From CAYRTV01 sp046483285 (GTDB taxonomy: Bacteria > Acidobacteriota > Aminicenantia > Aminicenantales > Aminicenantaceae), in NCBI GenBank assembly GCA_046483285.1, contig JAWODN010000121.1, positions 1 to 64,000 of the forward strand: a DNA stretch of 64,000 nt. The letters run 5' to 3'. Under the pieces are notes generated by a model that was given only the letters and a program-made list of their open reading frames with translations, was not told the origin of the DNA and searched no databases. This document shows positions 35,764 through 44,074 of the stretch, in pieces; position 1 is the stretch's first letter; the number at the start of each line of letters is the position of its first letter. The position numbers and the translations under genes were made by a program.

Positions 35764-35994
35764 ATGGGTAAATTAAACACTTTGGACTGGATTTGTCTGA
35801 TCCTGGTTATCATTGGAGGACTGAATTGGCTATTGGTCGGCGTGTTCAGTTTTAATCTGGTCTCGGCTATTTTCGGCGTCATGTCCGTCATTTCCAGAAT
35901 CGTTTACATTCTGGTCGGCGTTTCCGCGCTTTATGTCCTGATTTTTATGCTTCCTAAAATGGGGAAGAAAACGAAAACAGCCGTTACTCCATAA
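35764..35994 (+). CDS. DUF378 small membrane protein
   Basis: 76 residues from ATG 35764, fixed by AAGGAGG a few nt upstream; the longer frame from 35725 contains that ribosome site. Two membrane helices with the DUF378 signature DWICLILVIIGGLNWLLVG and a Lys-rich end. The family is widespread and of unknown function. It stands alone between repeat blocks. Confidence 0.88.
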   Translation: MGKLNTLDWICLILVIIGGLNWLLVGVFSFNLVSAIFGVMSVISRIVYILVGVSALYVLIFMLPKMGKKTKTAVTP

Positions 35995-36123
35995 CCAAAA
36001 GTCCAGCTCGACACCGGTCCACTTCCTCTTTTTCCGGCCTCGCGGCGCCGGATAAGCCTGAATAATGAACTATGTTATGCGGACACCCCGTTTCTGAGCG
36101 GCCTGCTCATCAGCCGGGCTGGT

Positions 36124-36936
36124 TTATGCATAGCTGTGAAGACCGGACAAAAGGTAGTTGACCCCGAAATAGGTAAACATGGCGGCTAAAAAACCGAGGA
36201 TCGCGATAACAGCTGAACGGCGGCCCTTCCAGCCCATAACGATCCGGGTATGGAGATAGAGGGCAAAAACAAACCAAGTGATCAAGGTCCAGACCTCTTT
36301 GGGGTCCCAGCTCCAGTAACTTCCCCAGGCCTTGGAAGCCCAAACCATTCCGAAAACCAGGCCGCCCAATGTAAAAAGAGGAAAACCGGCCGCAATGCAT
36401 CGGTAACTGACCAAATCAAGTTTTTTTGAAGACAGGCTGGTGGGAATGCCTTTTTTTTCTTTGGAATCAGTGATTAAATAAAGGATGCTGGTCACAAAAG
36501 CGATAGCGAAAAAAGCTTCCCCCACCAAGGTCACGGAAACGTGCAGCCATAACCAATAACTCTGCAGCGCCGGCACCAGCGGCTGAGCCTCCTGCGGCAT
36601 AAGCGGTGAAGACGCCAGGGCCATAAAGGCGATAACAATCAGCATCATATAGGGGCCGGCCTTCCGGATTTTAAATTTAGCCTCCATGATGAGATAAGCC
36701 AAAACAGCCGCCCAGCTTAAAAAGGACAAAGACTCATACATGTTGGAGAAAGGGGCATGGCCGCTTTCTACAGCCCGGATGATCAAGGCGGCGCTGTGGA
36801 TAATCAGTCCGGCGGAGGCGATGACATAAGCCGCACCGGCGGCCCTTTCCCGCTTGGAAAACAAATAGGAAAAATAAAAAAACGCCGCAAGTATATACAA
36901 AATGAAAGCGCCGGCAAAGACAGTTGTCTCGTTCAT
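36124..36936 (-). CDS. ccsA: Cytochrome c maturation protein CcsA/ResC
   Basis: 270 residues, about eight membrane helices. The heme-handling WWD motif is present as WGSYWSWDPKEVWTLITW (about 200-217), with conserved His residues near 85 and 175-250. With ResB it forms the system II heme exporter and cytochrome c synthase. Its start overlaps the ResB stop by 4 nt, so they are one unit. The pair implies c-type cytochromes and respiratory electron transport, though none is encoded here. Confidence 0.92.
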   Translation of the reverse strand: MNETTVFAGAFILYILAAFFYFSYLFSKRERAAGAAYVIASAGLIIHSAALIIRAVESGHAPFSNMYESLSFLSWAAVLAYLIMEAKFKIRKAGPYMMLIVIAFMALASSPLMPQEAQPLVPALQSYWLWLHVSVTLVGEAFFAIAFVTSILYLITDSKEKKGIPTSLSSKKLDLVSYRCIAAGFPLFTLGGLVFGMVWASKAWGSYWSWDPKEVWTLITWFVFALYLHTRIVMGWKGRRSAVIAILGFLAAMFTYFGVNYLLSGLHSYA

Positions 36937-38285
36937 GTGACTCTCCTTAATTCGGATAAGACAGACTGAAATTCACTGCGGAATTCCTCCCGGTTCTTCT
37001 TTGACTCGCCTCCTGCGGCAATTTCCGCATGAGACCCAAAATCGGCCAGATGAAAACGCAGCGTACGGCTCGGCCAGTAAAAGGCCGCGAATAACCCCAG
37101 CATCAGCACGGCGCATCCCGCCCAAATGAAATTGGTTCCCGGATCCCTGGCAACCTGGATGCCGGAATATTGAGGCGCTTGAAAATCTTCCAGCACAAAG
37201 GAGATTTCCCGTTCTCCATCCGGATGAGAGGGGGAAAAATCCGGAAATTCAGCAAAAACCCATCCCCTGAAGATCACTTCCCCGCTTCGGAAACTTTCCA
37301 GGTATACCGCCGGATTGTTAGGCTGAAGGGAACGGGTGGTCACTCTGTTGCCTTCCGTTATCACAAAATCAGGGACGAACGCGCGGGCGGCGATTTCCGT
37401 CACATCATCCCGCAGCGTGTATTTCTCACCTATGGAAATCCGGATTTTTTCCTCCGGACTTTCTCCCCCCGGTTTCCTGACCAGAATATCAAGACGGGGA
37501 TTATTCCAGTCCCAGCCATAGCTGCTCTGATAAAAAACAAAACCCTGATAGGAAAGAGGGTGATTGACTTTTATGGTTTCGGTGGTCTTTTCCCGGTTGG
37601 AATCAATGACTGTCAAAGTGCTCTTCCAGGCACTGACAGCCCCGGAAGGATAATATTCGGTTTCGAACTTATCCAGACGAATTTGGAAATCAGCATGAGG
37701 AACGTCGGCCGTGCTCCCTTCGATGATATTCAAATTTCCCCGAAAACCCCCTATTCCACTGAGAATGCCTCCAAAAATAATAACCAGGATGCCGGCGTGA
37801 ACGACATCCGGGCCGAAAATCCCCAGAGTTTTTTTTCGGGCCAGAATATAACATTGGTTTTCCTTGTTCTCTTCTTTAATGCGGTAACGTCTCTTCTTGA
37901 GAGCCTGCCGGAGCTTCTCTTTGACTGCCGGCGCATCTCCGGTTTTTTTCAGCTTTTCATGCTCTTTAAAAGCCGAAATCCGTTTCGGATGTATTGATAC
38001 CGATGGTCTGACCACCCGCTTTAATTTGGACGGAAAACGGGTAAGCGTGCAGACCACCATGTTCAAAGCGAATAAAAAAAGAAAAGAAAGGTACCACCAG
38101 GATTGATAAAGCCGGGTAATTTCCATTCGAATAAGCAGGCTGGATAAATCGCCGTACTTGGCCTGATATTCTTCCGGAGAGCGGTGCTGCGGGATAAGTG
38201 TTCCGAGAACCGATGCCAGGGTGATAACAATCAACAGAAATATACCCAGTCTGACCGAACTGAAAACCTGCAAAAAAGATTTCAT
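36933..38285 (-). CDS. resB: Cytochrome c maturation protein ResB
   Basis: 450 residues. Start FSSVRLGIFLLIVITLASVLGTLIPQ (split across residues 8-33) is the typical ResB first helix with the IPQ end. Further helices lie at about 65-85, 165-185 and 390-410; a large periplasmic beta domain (about 190-385) holds SYQGFVFYQSSYGWD. It partners CcsA in system II heme attachment. It is upstream of, and translationally coupled to, ccsA. Confidence 0.9.
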   Translation of the reverse strand: MKSFLQVFSSVRLGIFLLIVITLASVLGTLIPQHRSPEEYQAKYGDLSSLLIRMEITRLYQSWWYLSFLFLFALNMVVCTLTRFPSKLKRVVRPSVSIHPKRISAFKEHEKLKKTGDAPAVKEKLRQALKKRRYRIKEENKENQCYILARKKTLGIFGPDVVHAGILVIIFGGILSGIGGFRGNLNIIEGSTADVPHADFQIRLDKFETEYYPSGAVSAWKSTLTVIDSNREKTTETIKVNHPLSYQGFVFYQSSYGWDWNNPRLDILVRKPGGESPEEKIRISIGEKYTLRDDVTEIAARAFVPDFVITEGNRVTTRSLQPNNPAVYLESFRSGEVIFRGWVFAEFPDFSPSHPDGEREISFVLEDFQAPQYSGIQVARDPGTNFIWAGCAVLMLGLFAAFYWPSRTLRFHLADFGSHAEIAAGGESKKNREEFRSEFQSVLSELRRVT

Positions 38286-38359
38286 AACCTGAAGTCCTCT
38301 CTTCTTTTCTCTAAATTCACGCTTCTTCGAGTTAGTTTACCATAATCCGGCTGATAAAG

Positions 38360-38388
38360 TTGACAATTCCGCACGAATCCTATATAAA
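38360..38388 (+). promoter_or_regulatory. Promoter of the rpsU-lipA-lptB unit
   Basis: TTGACA (38360-38365), a 17-nt spacer and TATAAA (38383-38388). The start near 38395 gives a leader of about 28 nt containing AGGAGGTGA before the rpsU TTG. Confidence 0.85.
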
Positions 38389-38422
38389 TTGAGCACTGTC
38401 CAACATAGAGGAGGTGAACAGC

Positions 38423-38632
38423 TTGGCATTTGTTGTTATCGATGAAAAAGAATCCATCGAACAAGCTCTGAAACGCTTTAAGAGAAAAGTTCAACAAGAA
38501 TCTATAATCAAAGAAATCAAAAAACATTCCGTATATTTCAAACCCGGTGAGCGCAGAAGAATGAAGGAAGCTCAAGCCCGGAAAAGAATGAGACGGCGCG
38601 TGAGAAGAGAAAGAGAATACGAATATTATTGA
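38423..38632 (+). CDS. rpsU: Small ribosomal subunit protein bS21
   Basis: 69 residues. The start is TTG 38423, set by a near-perfect Shine-Dalgarno AGGAGGTGA 6 nt upstream; the GTG at 38414 that would add three residues lies inside that site. The protein has the S21 helix ESIEQALKRFKRK and the Arg-rich tail RRRVRRERE. It aids initiation near the anti-SD of 16S rRNA. Here it leads an operon with lipA rather than dnaG-rpoD. Confidence 0.92.
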   Translation: MAFVVIDEKESIEQALKRFKRKVQQESIIKEIKKHSVYFKPGERRRMKEAQARKRMRRRVRREREYEYY

Positions 38633-38676
38633 TTTTTTCCTTCCCCGGTATTCTTCCCGCATTCTGAGAGAAAGAG

Positions 38677-39555
38677 GTGGCGTCCCTGCCTGCGAAAAAA
38701 AGAAAGCCCTCCTGGCTGAAAATCAATCTTCCCAGGGATAAAGATTATTTTTTTGTCTCCAGAACGGTTGAGAGCAACCATCTCCACACCATATGCACAA
38801 GTGCGCGCTGCCCCAACATCTCGGAATGCTGGTCTCACCGAACCGCCACCTTTCTGATATTGGGAAATGTCTGCACCAGAAACTGCGCTTTTTGCGCCGT
38901 ACCCAAAGGCACACCGGCGCCTCCCTCCCCGGACGAACCTGAAAATGTCGCTGATGCCGCTTCACGCCTGGGGCTGCGGTATGTCGTCATCACATCCGTC
39001 ACCCGGGATGATCTTCCTGACGGAGGAGCCCAACATTTCGCTGACACCATTTCCGCTCTCAGAAAGAAAAACCAGGAAATAAAAATAGAGGTGCTGATCC
39101 CGGATTTTTCGGGTGACAAAGAAGCCTTGGAAACGATTATCCGGCATGATCCTGAGGTCCTAAATCATAATCTGGAGGTGCCCCGCGCTTTGTATCCCTC
39201 CATACACAGAGACCCCCCTAATTACCGCCGTTCCCTCCAGGTGCTCCAAACCGCCGCGGAAGAAAAAATGATCACTAAATCCGGATTGATGATCGGATTA
39301 GGGGAGACTGACAAAGACATAATGGAGACATTTCAGGATCTGCGTGATCACGGCTGCCTGATTTTGACTATCGGGCAGTATCTCCAATCCACACGAAAAA
39401 ACGCACCGGTAAAAAAATACTACTCTCCGGATGAATTCAAAGACCTTAAAAAGTCCGCCTTGAAAATGGGATTCCGCCAAGTGGAATCAGGGCCGCTGGT
39501 GCGAAGCTCTTACCGGGCTCACCGTTTATACCGCTCCGCCGCCGGAAATGCTTGA
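38677..39555 (+). CDS. lipA: Lipoyl synthase
   Basis: 292 residues, GTG start at 38677. Both iron-sulfur sites are intact: the auxiliary cluster CTSARCPNISECW and the radical SAM motif CTRNCAFC. The C-terminal GPLVRSSYRA supplies the Ser ligand of the auxiliary cluster. It inserts two sulfurs into octanoyl groups on lipoyl domains. No lipB or lipoate ligase is nearby. 44 nt downstream of rpsU on the same strand. Confidence 0.95.
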   Translation: MASLPAKKRKPSWLKINLPRDKDYFFVSRTVESNHLHTICTSARCPNISECWSHRTATFLILGNVCTRNCAFCAVPKGTPAPPSPDEPENVADAASRLGLRYVVITSVTRDDLPDGGAQHFADTISALRKKNQEIKIEVLIPDFSGDKEALETIIRHDPEVLNHNLEVPRALYPSIHRDPPNYRRSLQVLQTAAEEKMITKSGLMIGLGETDKDIMETFQDLRDHGCLILTIGQYLQSTRKNAPVKKYYSPDEFKDLKKSALKMGFRQVESGPLVRSSYRAHRLYRSAAGNA

Positions 39556-39558
39556 GTC

Positions 39559-40299
39559 ATGCGTTATCTTATTTTTTCTGACATTCATGGAAATCTTGAA
39601 GCCTTTCTGGAGATTTTATCCGCCGTCAAAAAAAATTCCATTGACCGGTATCTTTTTTTGGGCGACCTGGTGGGTTACGGAGCTTCGCCCAACGAAGTGA
39701 TCCGGGAAATTCAAAAATTGAACCCCCTCCACATCATCCGGGGAAACCATGACAAAGCTGTTTCCGACCATGAACCCGTTCACACATTCAATCCGGTTGC
39801 AGCGGCCGCTATTCACTGGACACGCAAGAACCTGGCCGAAAAAAACAACAAATATCTCTCCCGGCTCCGGGCCGGACCGGTGGTGGTCGATGAAAGCATC
39901 ACCATCTGCCATGGATCTCCATTTGACGAAGACTTTTACATCTTCGGTGAATTCGACGCCGCCGAAGCCTTTATGTACACCAAAACTCAGGTGACTTTTT
40001 TCGGCCATACCCACCTCCCCTTTGTTTATACCGAAGAGGACCGGTTGGTTCTGGGGCGATTCATTTCCTCCCACACCGAAAAGGTCCGGCTTAAAGAAAA
40101 AATCCGCTATCTCATCAATCCAGGCTCCGTCGGGCAGCCGCGGGATAGAAATCCTGATGCCGCATATGCCGTTTTTGATTCCGAAGAAAGAACCGTCACA
40201 TTCCACCGGGTCCCTTATGACATCAAGTCAGCACAGAAAAAAATAACCGGAGAGGAGCTGCCCCGGTCCCTGGCGGACCGGCTGGAAATGGGAATATGA
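39559..40299 (+). CDS. Metallophosphoesterase (YfcE/DUF2156-like calcineurin fold)
   Basis: 246 residues with all five dimetal motifs in order: SDIHGN (7-12), GDLVGYG (about 35), GNHDKA (about 63), CHGSP (about 117) and GHTH (about 148), followed by NPGSVGQPRD. It hydrolyses a phosphomono- or diester; YfcE-like members are the nearest in size. It starts 3 nt after lipA and overlaps the next gene by 4 nt. Substrate unknown. Confidence 0.9.
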   Translation: MRYLIFSDIHGNLEAFLEILSAVKKNSIDRYLFLGDLVGYGASPNEVIREIQKLNPLHIIRGNHDKAVSDHEPVHTFNPVAAAAIHWTRKNLAEKNNKYLSRLRAGPVVVDESITICHGSPFDEDFYIFGEFDAAEAFMYTKTQVTFFGHTHLPFVYTEEDRLVLGRFISSHTEKVRLKEKIRYLINPGSVGQPRDRNPDAAYAVFDSEERTVTFHRVPYDIKSAQKKITGEELPRSLADRLEMGI

Positions 40300-40820
40300 C
40301 TCAATCACAAATGTCCGGAGTCTATATGATCCACCCTTTTCCGTACGGAAACCTCCTCTTGATGAGAAGATCTCAAGGCTTGACAAAAGTGAAATATTAT
40401 CCCCGTCCGCTCTCGCATGACGATATAATGCCGGCTTCCAGAAGGGATATTTTACGGATCGAACACAGCCCCGGCGCCTTTGAAACGGAAATGGATTTAT
40501 TGCAACGGTATTTCCGGGGAGAAGAAACAAATTTCAACCGGATTGAACTGGATTTCTCATCAGCATCCCCTTTCCAGAAAAAGGTATGGTCCTTAACCCG
40601 GGAGCTTCCTTACGGCCGCACCTCAAGTTATAAATTTTTGGCGGAGGAAATGGGTCACCGGGGATACCGCAGTATAGGCCGGGCTCTCCATGCCAACCCC
40701 TGGATAATCATCGTTCCCTGCCACCGGGTTATCCGCAGCGACGGCGGGCTGGGGGAGTTCGCAGCCGGCCTGAAAATCAAACAATACCTCCTCAGTTTGG
40801 AAAAAAGTCAAAAAAATTAA
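40296..40820 (+). CDS. ogt: Methylated-DNA--protein-cysteine methyltransferase
   Basis: 174 residues with the suicide acceptor site PCHRVIRSDG (Cys near 148) and the DNA-binding helix region GRTSSYKFLAEEMGHRGY. It transfers methyl groups from O6-methylguanine to itself. The N-terminal domain is short and weakly conserved, as usual. Part of the rpsU-lptB unit; 4-nt overlap with the phosphoesterase. Confidence 0.92.
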   Translation: MTQSQMSGVYMIHPFPYGNLLLMRRSQGLTKVKYYPRPLSHDDIMPASRRDILRIEHSPGAFETEMDLLQRYFRGEETNFNRIELDFSSASPFQKKVWSLTRELPYGRTSSYKFLAEEMGHRGYRSIGRALHANPWIIIVPCHRVIRSDGGLGEFAAGLKIKQYLLSLEKSQKN

Positions 40821-40837
40821 AATAAGTCAGGCTGAAT

Positions 40838-41644
40838 ATGTCGGTGCTAGAAGCGAAAAACCTAAAAAAATCCTTCGATCAGCGGATGGTGGTCAAAGGC
40901 GTGGACATTGAAGTCCAATCCGGCCGCATCACCAGCCTTTTGGGCCGCAACGGTGCCGGAAAAACCACAACCTTCAGAATGATCACCGGCTTGACCCGGC
41001 CGGATGCAGGCGCGGTTTTATTGAACGGAGATGATATTTCAGGGCTCTCCACTCCCCAGCGGGCTGACCGTGGGATCATATATCTTCCCCAGGAAAATTC
41101 TGTTTTTCTTAAGGCATCCGTCGAAGAAAACTTGAAGCTGATCCTGGAAATAAAAAAACCGGATATGGCTGACAAAATCGATTTCATCCATAAGCTCTTG
41201 GAAGAAATGGGCCTGGCGGAACTCAAAGGCCAAAAGGCCTATAGTCTATCAGGAGGAGAACGGAGACGGCTGGAAATAAGCCGTTCCCTTATCCTGGACC
41301 CTCATTTTCTGCTTCTGGATGAGCCTTTTACCGGCATCGACCCCTTGACGATCGCTGAACTGCAGAAAATTTTATTGCGCCTTAAAAAACGGGGAATCGG
41401 CATCCTGGTTTCCGACCATAACGTGAGAGACACACTGGACATCACCGGCCGGGGATATATCATCGATGAAGGGTCTATTTTAGTCGAGGGCACTCCGGAG
41501 GAAATCGCTTCCGATCACAAGGCGAGAAAAAAATTCCTGGGAATGGATTTTTCCCTTGGAAAAAAGAAAAGCGTTCACTCCTCTTTCGGGAATATAAAAT
41601 CCCCCAAGGTCTCCCTAAGAAAAACCAAAAACAAGCTGAAGTAA
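40838..41644 (+). CDS. lptB: LPS export ABC transporter ATP-binding protein
   Basis: 268 residues. Walker A GRNGAGKTTT (about 36-45), Q-loop YLPQENSVF, signature LSGGERRRLEIS and Walker B LLLDEPFTGIDP match LptB closely, including FTGIDP and the SDHNVRDTL switch region. It energises lipopolysaccharide transport with LptFG, which are not in the window. The C-terminal 25 residues are an additional basic tail whose coding region overlaps the convergent gene by 70 bp. Confidence 0.93.
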   Translation: MSVLEAKNLKKSFDQRMVVKGVDIEVQSGRITSLLGRNGAGKTTTFRMITGLTRPDAGAVLLNGDDISGLSTPQRADRGIIYLPQENSVFLKASVEENLKLILEIKKPDMADKIDFIHKLLEEMGLAELKGQKAYSLSGGERRRLEISRSLILDPHFLLLDEPFTGIDPLTIAELQKILLRLKKRGIGILVSDHNVRDTLDITGRGYIIDEGSILVEGTPEEIASDHKARKKFLGMDFSLGKKKSVHSSFGNIKSPKVSLRKTKNKLK

Positions 41645-42747
41645 ATCACTGTCAAAATCACAAAAAATCCGGCCGCCGGCAGGAGGGCCTTAGCTATCAG
41701 GCTGAACACCGGATTTCCGGTTAAATACGCCGCTATTCCGAGGGAAACCAGCCACAGTCCCGCAATCAACACAACATCGAAAAGGCGGGATTTCAACCAC
41801 CGGGAAGGCTTGAGAAAAGACAGCATTCCGAATCCTTTGCTCCGGGACTCTTCCTGTTCCGTCCCGAAAAGCATCCCCTGGTCATGACCGGTTAAAGCGG
41901 GGGTGTCATCAATGTCAATTTCGGATGTTTCTCTATCGAATTCCTCGAAAGCCCCGGTATCTTCCTCTTCTTCTTCCTCAGGAATTTCCCGCTCTTCTTC
42001 GGGTTCCAGCCGGACGGCCTCTTCGGTTGTTTTTACTTTGGTTTCTTGTTCCTGATCATCCGGCTCCTTATCTGCGTCTCTCATCTTTTCCGCCCAAGGA
42101 GGCAGGTCTTCTTCTGCGGCTTTTGTATCCTTTTTAATTTTTCGCCGCTCTTTTTTTAATGAGTCCAAAAACTGCTCGATCTCTTCTTTTTCCTTATCCG
42201 CAGGGTCCACCATGTCTTCCAAATCCCGGGTTTTCAGGTCTTCTTCCTCCCCTTCCATATCTTCCTCCGGGAATAGCCAATCCACGCTCCCTGAAGAAGG
42301 CGGAGCGGCCCGGGAATCCCCCTCGTCTTTATCGTCTTCTTCAGAAGGAGGGGGGGATTCAAAGGAAGTTGTTTCGAATGGTGTGTCAGAAGAAGGCGGG
42401 GTGGATGACACGTCGCCGCCAGGCTCAGGTTCCTCCTCCTCCGGTTCCGCCGGTTCGGGTTCCTCCGGCAAATCCTCTTTCAATGCCGCAGCGGATTCTT
42501 CTGATTCCGGGGACTCTTCCTCTTTCAGGTCCGGATCATCCATGTCCTCAGGTGGAGCCGCCTGCTGGTCATGCCGGGAGGATTTATGGACTTCTTCTTC
42601 CTCCTCTTCAACAACTCTTTCTCCCGGAATTTCTTCTTCAATATCCTCATCTTCAGGGAAAATAAGCTTGGTCCCGCAATTTGAACAGAATTCAGAGTCT
42701 TCTTCAATAAAAGCTTTGCAATAAGGACACTTTTTTATGGCCACCAC
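41575..42747 (-). CDS. Acidic zinc-ribbon membrane protein
   Basis: 390 residues. The N-terminal zinc ribbon CPYCKAFIEEDSEFCSNCG (about 7-25) is followed by about 260 residues dominated by Glu, Asp, Pro and Ser with charged coiled-coil stretches, then two or three membrane helices (about 315-385). Probably a disordered cytoplasmic region anchored in the membrane; function unknown. GTG at 42747 or 42744 starts it, and a TTGACA-N17-TATATA promoter lies so close that the mRNA would begin at the start codon. The 3' end overlaps lptB by 70 bp. Confidence 0.7.
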   Translation of the reverse strand: MVAIKKCPYCKAFIEEDSEFCSNCGTKLIFPEDEDIEEEIPGERVVEEEEEEVHKSSRHDQQAAPPEDMDDPDLKEEESPESEESAAALKEDLPEEPEPAEPEEEEPEPGGDVSSTPPSSDTPFETTSFESPPPSEEDDKDEGDSRAAPPSSGSVDWLFPEEDMEGEEEDLKTRDLEDMVDPADKEKEEIEQFLDSLKKERRKIKKDTKAAEEDLPPWAEKMRDADKEPDDQEQETKVKTTEEAVRLEPEEEREIPEEEEEEDTGAFEEFDRETSEIDIDDTPALTGHDQGMLFGTEQEESRSKGFGMLSFLKPSRWLKSRLFDVVLIAGLWLVSLGIAAYLTGNPVFSLIAKALLPAAGFFVILTVIYFSLFLVFLRETLGDFIFPKEE

Positions 42748-42751
42748 CTTA

Positions 42752-42780
42752 TATATAATGAGAAAAATTCATAATGTCAA
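42752..42780 (-). promoter_or_regulatory. Promoter of the zinc-ribbon gene
   Basis: Minus strand TTGACA (42780-42775), a 17-nt spacer and TATATA (42757-42752). The expected start near 42745 coincides with the GTG start codons. Confidence 0.7.
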
Positions 42781-42789
42781 TCACAGGGG

Positions 42790-43386
42790 TTATTTTCCTT
42801 TCCGGAAAAGCGGGATTCCCCTATGATGAATAAGGCTTTTTTTCCTCGGCTTATGAGGAAAGATCCCCTCAGAAACATATCGAACATCCTCCAGGGTAAA
42901 AAACGCCTTGGGATTGTGTTTTTTGATAAGGGTCTCCACTTTCTCATAATCACAGCGCCGAATGGTCATGTATATAATACTCACGGGGCCTTCACTCCCC
43001 TCGGCCGGCTGGGCGGTCACACCGAAACCTTCTTTTCTGAGTGCGGCAATTAAATCCGCCGCATCCTTGCGGGTGATGACCCGGATAACCACCCGGCCCA
43101 CCGCCATTTTCTGTTCCAAAAGAATTCCCGCATAATTCCCCAGAGCAAACCCCGCACTGTAGGCTATATAACCCAGGGCGTTATCCAAATTATCGAAAAT
43201 GATTTTTATGGCCAGAATCCATATAAGCACTTCAAAAAAGCCCACGATGGGAGCCAGTTTTCGAAATCCCCTGGCAACATAGACAATCCGGATGGTCTGC
43301 AGGGAAACATCCAAAATGCGGGCGATAAAGATCAGCAGGGGAAGAATCACCCACATGAATAAAGAGTTTTCCATTAATGCGTCCAT
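42790..43386 (-). CDS. UPF0316/DUF2179 family membrane protein
   Basis: 198 residues. Three N-terminal membrane helices (about 8-95) with the family motif LDVSLQTIRIVYVARG, then a cytoplasmic DUF2179 domain (about 100-175, RKDAADLIAALRKEGFGVT). The family function is unknown; DUF2179 domains are thought to bind small ligands. No ribosome site is seen; the promoter below ends only about 9 nt before the ATG. Confidence 0.88.
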   Translation of the reverse strand: MDALMENSLFMWVILPLLIFIARILDVSLQTIRIVYVARGFRKLAPIVGFFEVLIWILAIKIIFDNLDNALGYIAYSAGFALGNYAGILLEQKMAVGRVVIRVITRKDAADLIAALRKEGFGVTAQPAEGSEGPVSIIYMTIRRCDYEKVETLIKKHNPKAFFTLEDVRYVSEGIFPHKPRKKSLIHHRGIPLFRKGK

Positions 43387-43401
43387 TTGATTTAAAAGAT
43401 G

Positions 43402-43431
43402 ATTTTACCAAGTCCGGGTTTTAAAATGCAA
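43402..43431 (-). promoter_or_regulatory. Promoter of the UPF0316 gene
   Basis: Minus strand TTGCAT (43431-43426), an 18-nt spacer and TAAAAT (43407-43402). The start near 43395 gives a leader of about 9 nt without a Shine-Dalgarno site. Confidence 0.5.
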
Positions 43432-43541
43432 CAGTTTGATGACATGCTGGTTCATAGGCATCAACCCCGGCCCGGGAATAAATCAGGTGAGTCAGAACTG
43501 TGATTCGGAAAACTCCGGAGGAACTTCAGTTCTGCGGTGAA

Positions 43542-43570
43542 TTGACAACGGAAACGGTTATACATATACT
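43542..43570 (+). promoter_or_regulatory. Promoter of tRNA-Val
   Basis: TTGACA (43542-43547), a 17-nt spacer and TATACT (43565-43570), with the tRNA 12 nt downstream. The same -10 hexamer as at the CAU tRNA. Confidence 0.85.
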
Positions 43571-43582
43571 TATAATTCCCGT

Positions 43583-43657
43583 GGGCGATTAACTCAGCGG
43601 AAGAGTGCTACCTTCACGCGGTAGAGGTCAGAGGTTCGAATCCTCTATCGCCCACCA
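43583..43657 (+). tRNA. tRNA-Val (CAC anticodon)
   Basis: Acceptor GGGCGAT paired with ATCGCCC, anticodon arm CTACC-TTCACGC-GGTAG giving CAC, T-arm AGAGG-TTCGAAT-CCTCT, discriminator A and an encoded CCA (43655-43657). Stand-alone gene with its own promoter. The CAU tRNA in this window lacks an encoded CCA, so the genome must have CCA-adding enzyme. Confidence 0.95.
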
Positions 43658-43690
43658 TTCCTTTTCTTTTCAGAATAAATGTCCCCTTTT

Positions 43691-44074
43691 TTATTCCGGC
43701 GGCAGCGTCCTGAGGCTTAAAACATGCCAGGTCACTCCGGCGGCGATCCCTATCAGCACGATTTTAAGCCATAGCTGTTCCGCCGCCGCAACAACACTGA
43801 TTCCGATGGTTATCCATAAAAGGATCAAAGTTGTTGCTTTGACTCCCCGGGTCACCACTCTTCTCTCCCGGTAATTTTTTATATAAGGACCGAACAGGCG
43901 GTGTGTCATCATCCAGTTATAAAGCCTTTCCGAGCTGCGGACAAAGCAAGCCGCGGCCAGCAGTAAAAAAGGAGTGGTGGGAAGCAAGGGGACCACCACC
44001 CCCACCGCCCCTATAAAAACAAACAGAACGCCGGCGGACATTAGAAACCATTTGCGGAATGTCAATTTTTTCAT
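43691..44074 (-). CDS. DUF454 (YbaN-like) inner-membrane protein
   Basis: 127 residues from ATG 44074; the longer frame runs into the dispersed repeat and is rejected. Two pairs of membrane helices with the family signature GVVVPLLPTTPFLLLAAACF and FVRSSERLYNWM. Function of the family is unknown. The gene ends 34 bp after tRNA-Val on the opposite strand. Confidence 0.9.
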   Translation of the reverse strand: MKKLTFRKWFLMSAGVLFVFIGAVGVVVPLLPTTPFLLLAAACFVRSSERLYNWMMTHRLFGPYIKNYRERRVVTRGVKATTLILLWITIGISVVAAAEQLWLKIVLIGIAAGVTWHVLSLRTLPPE

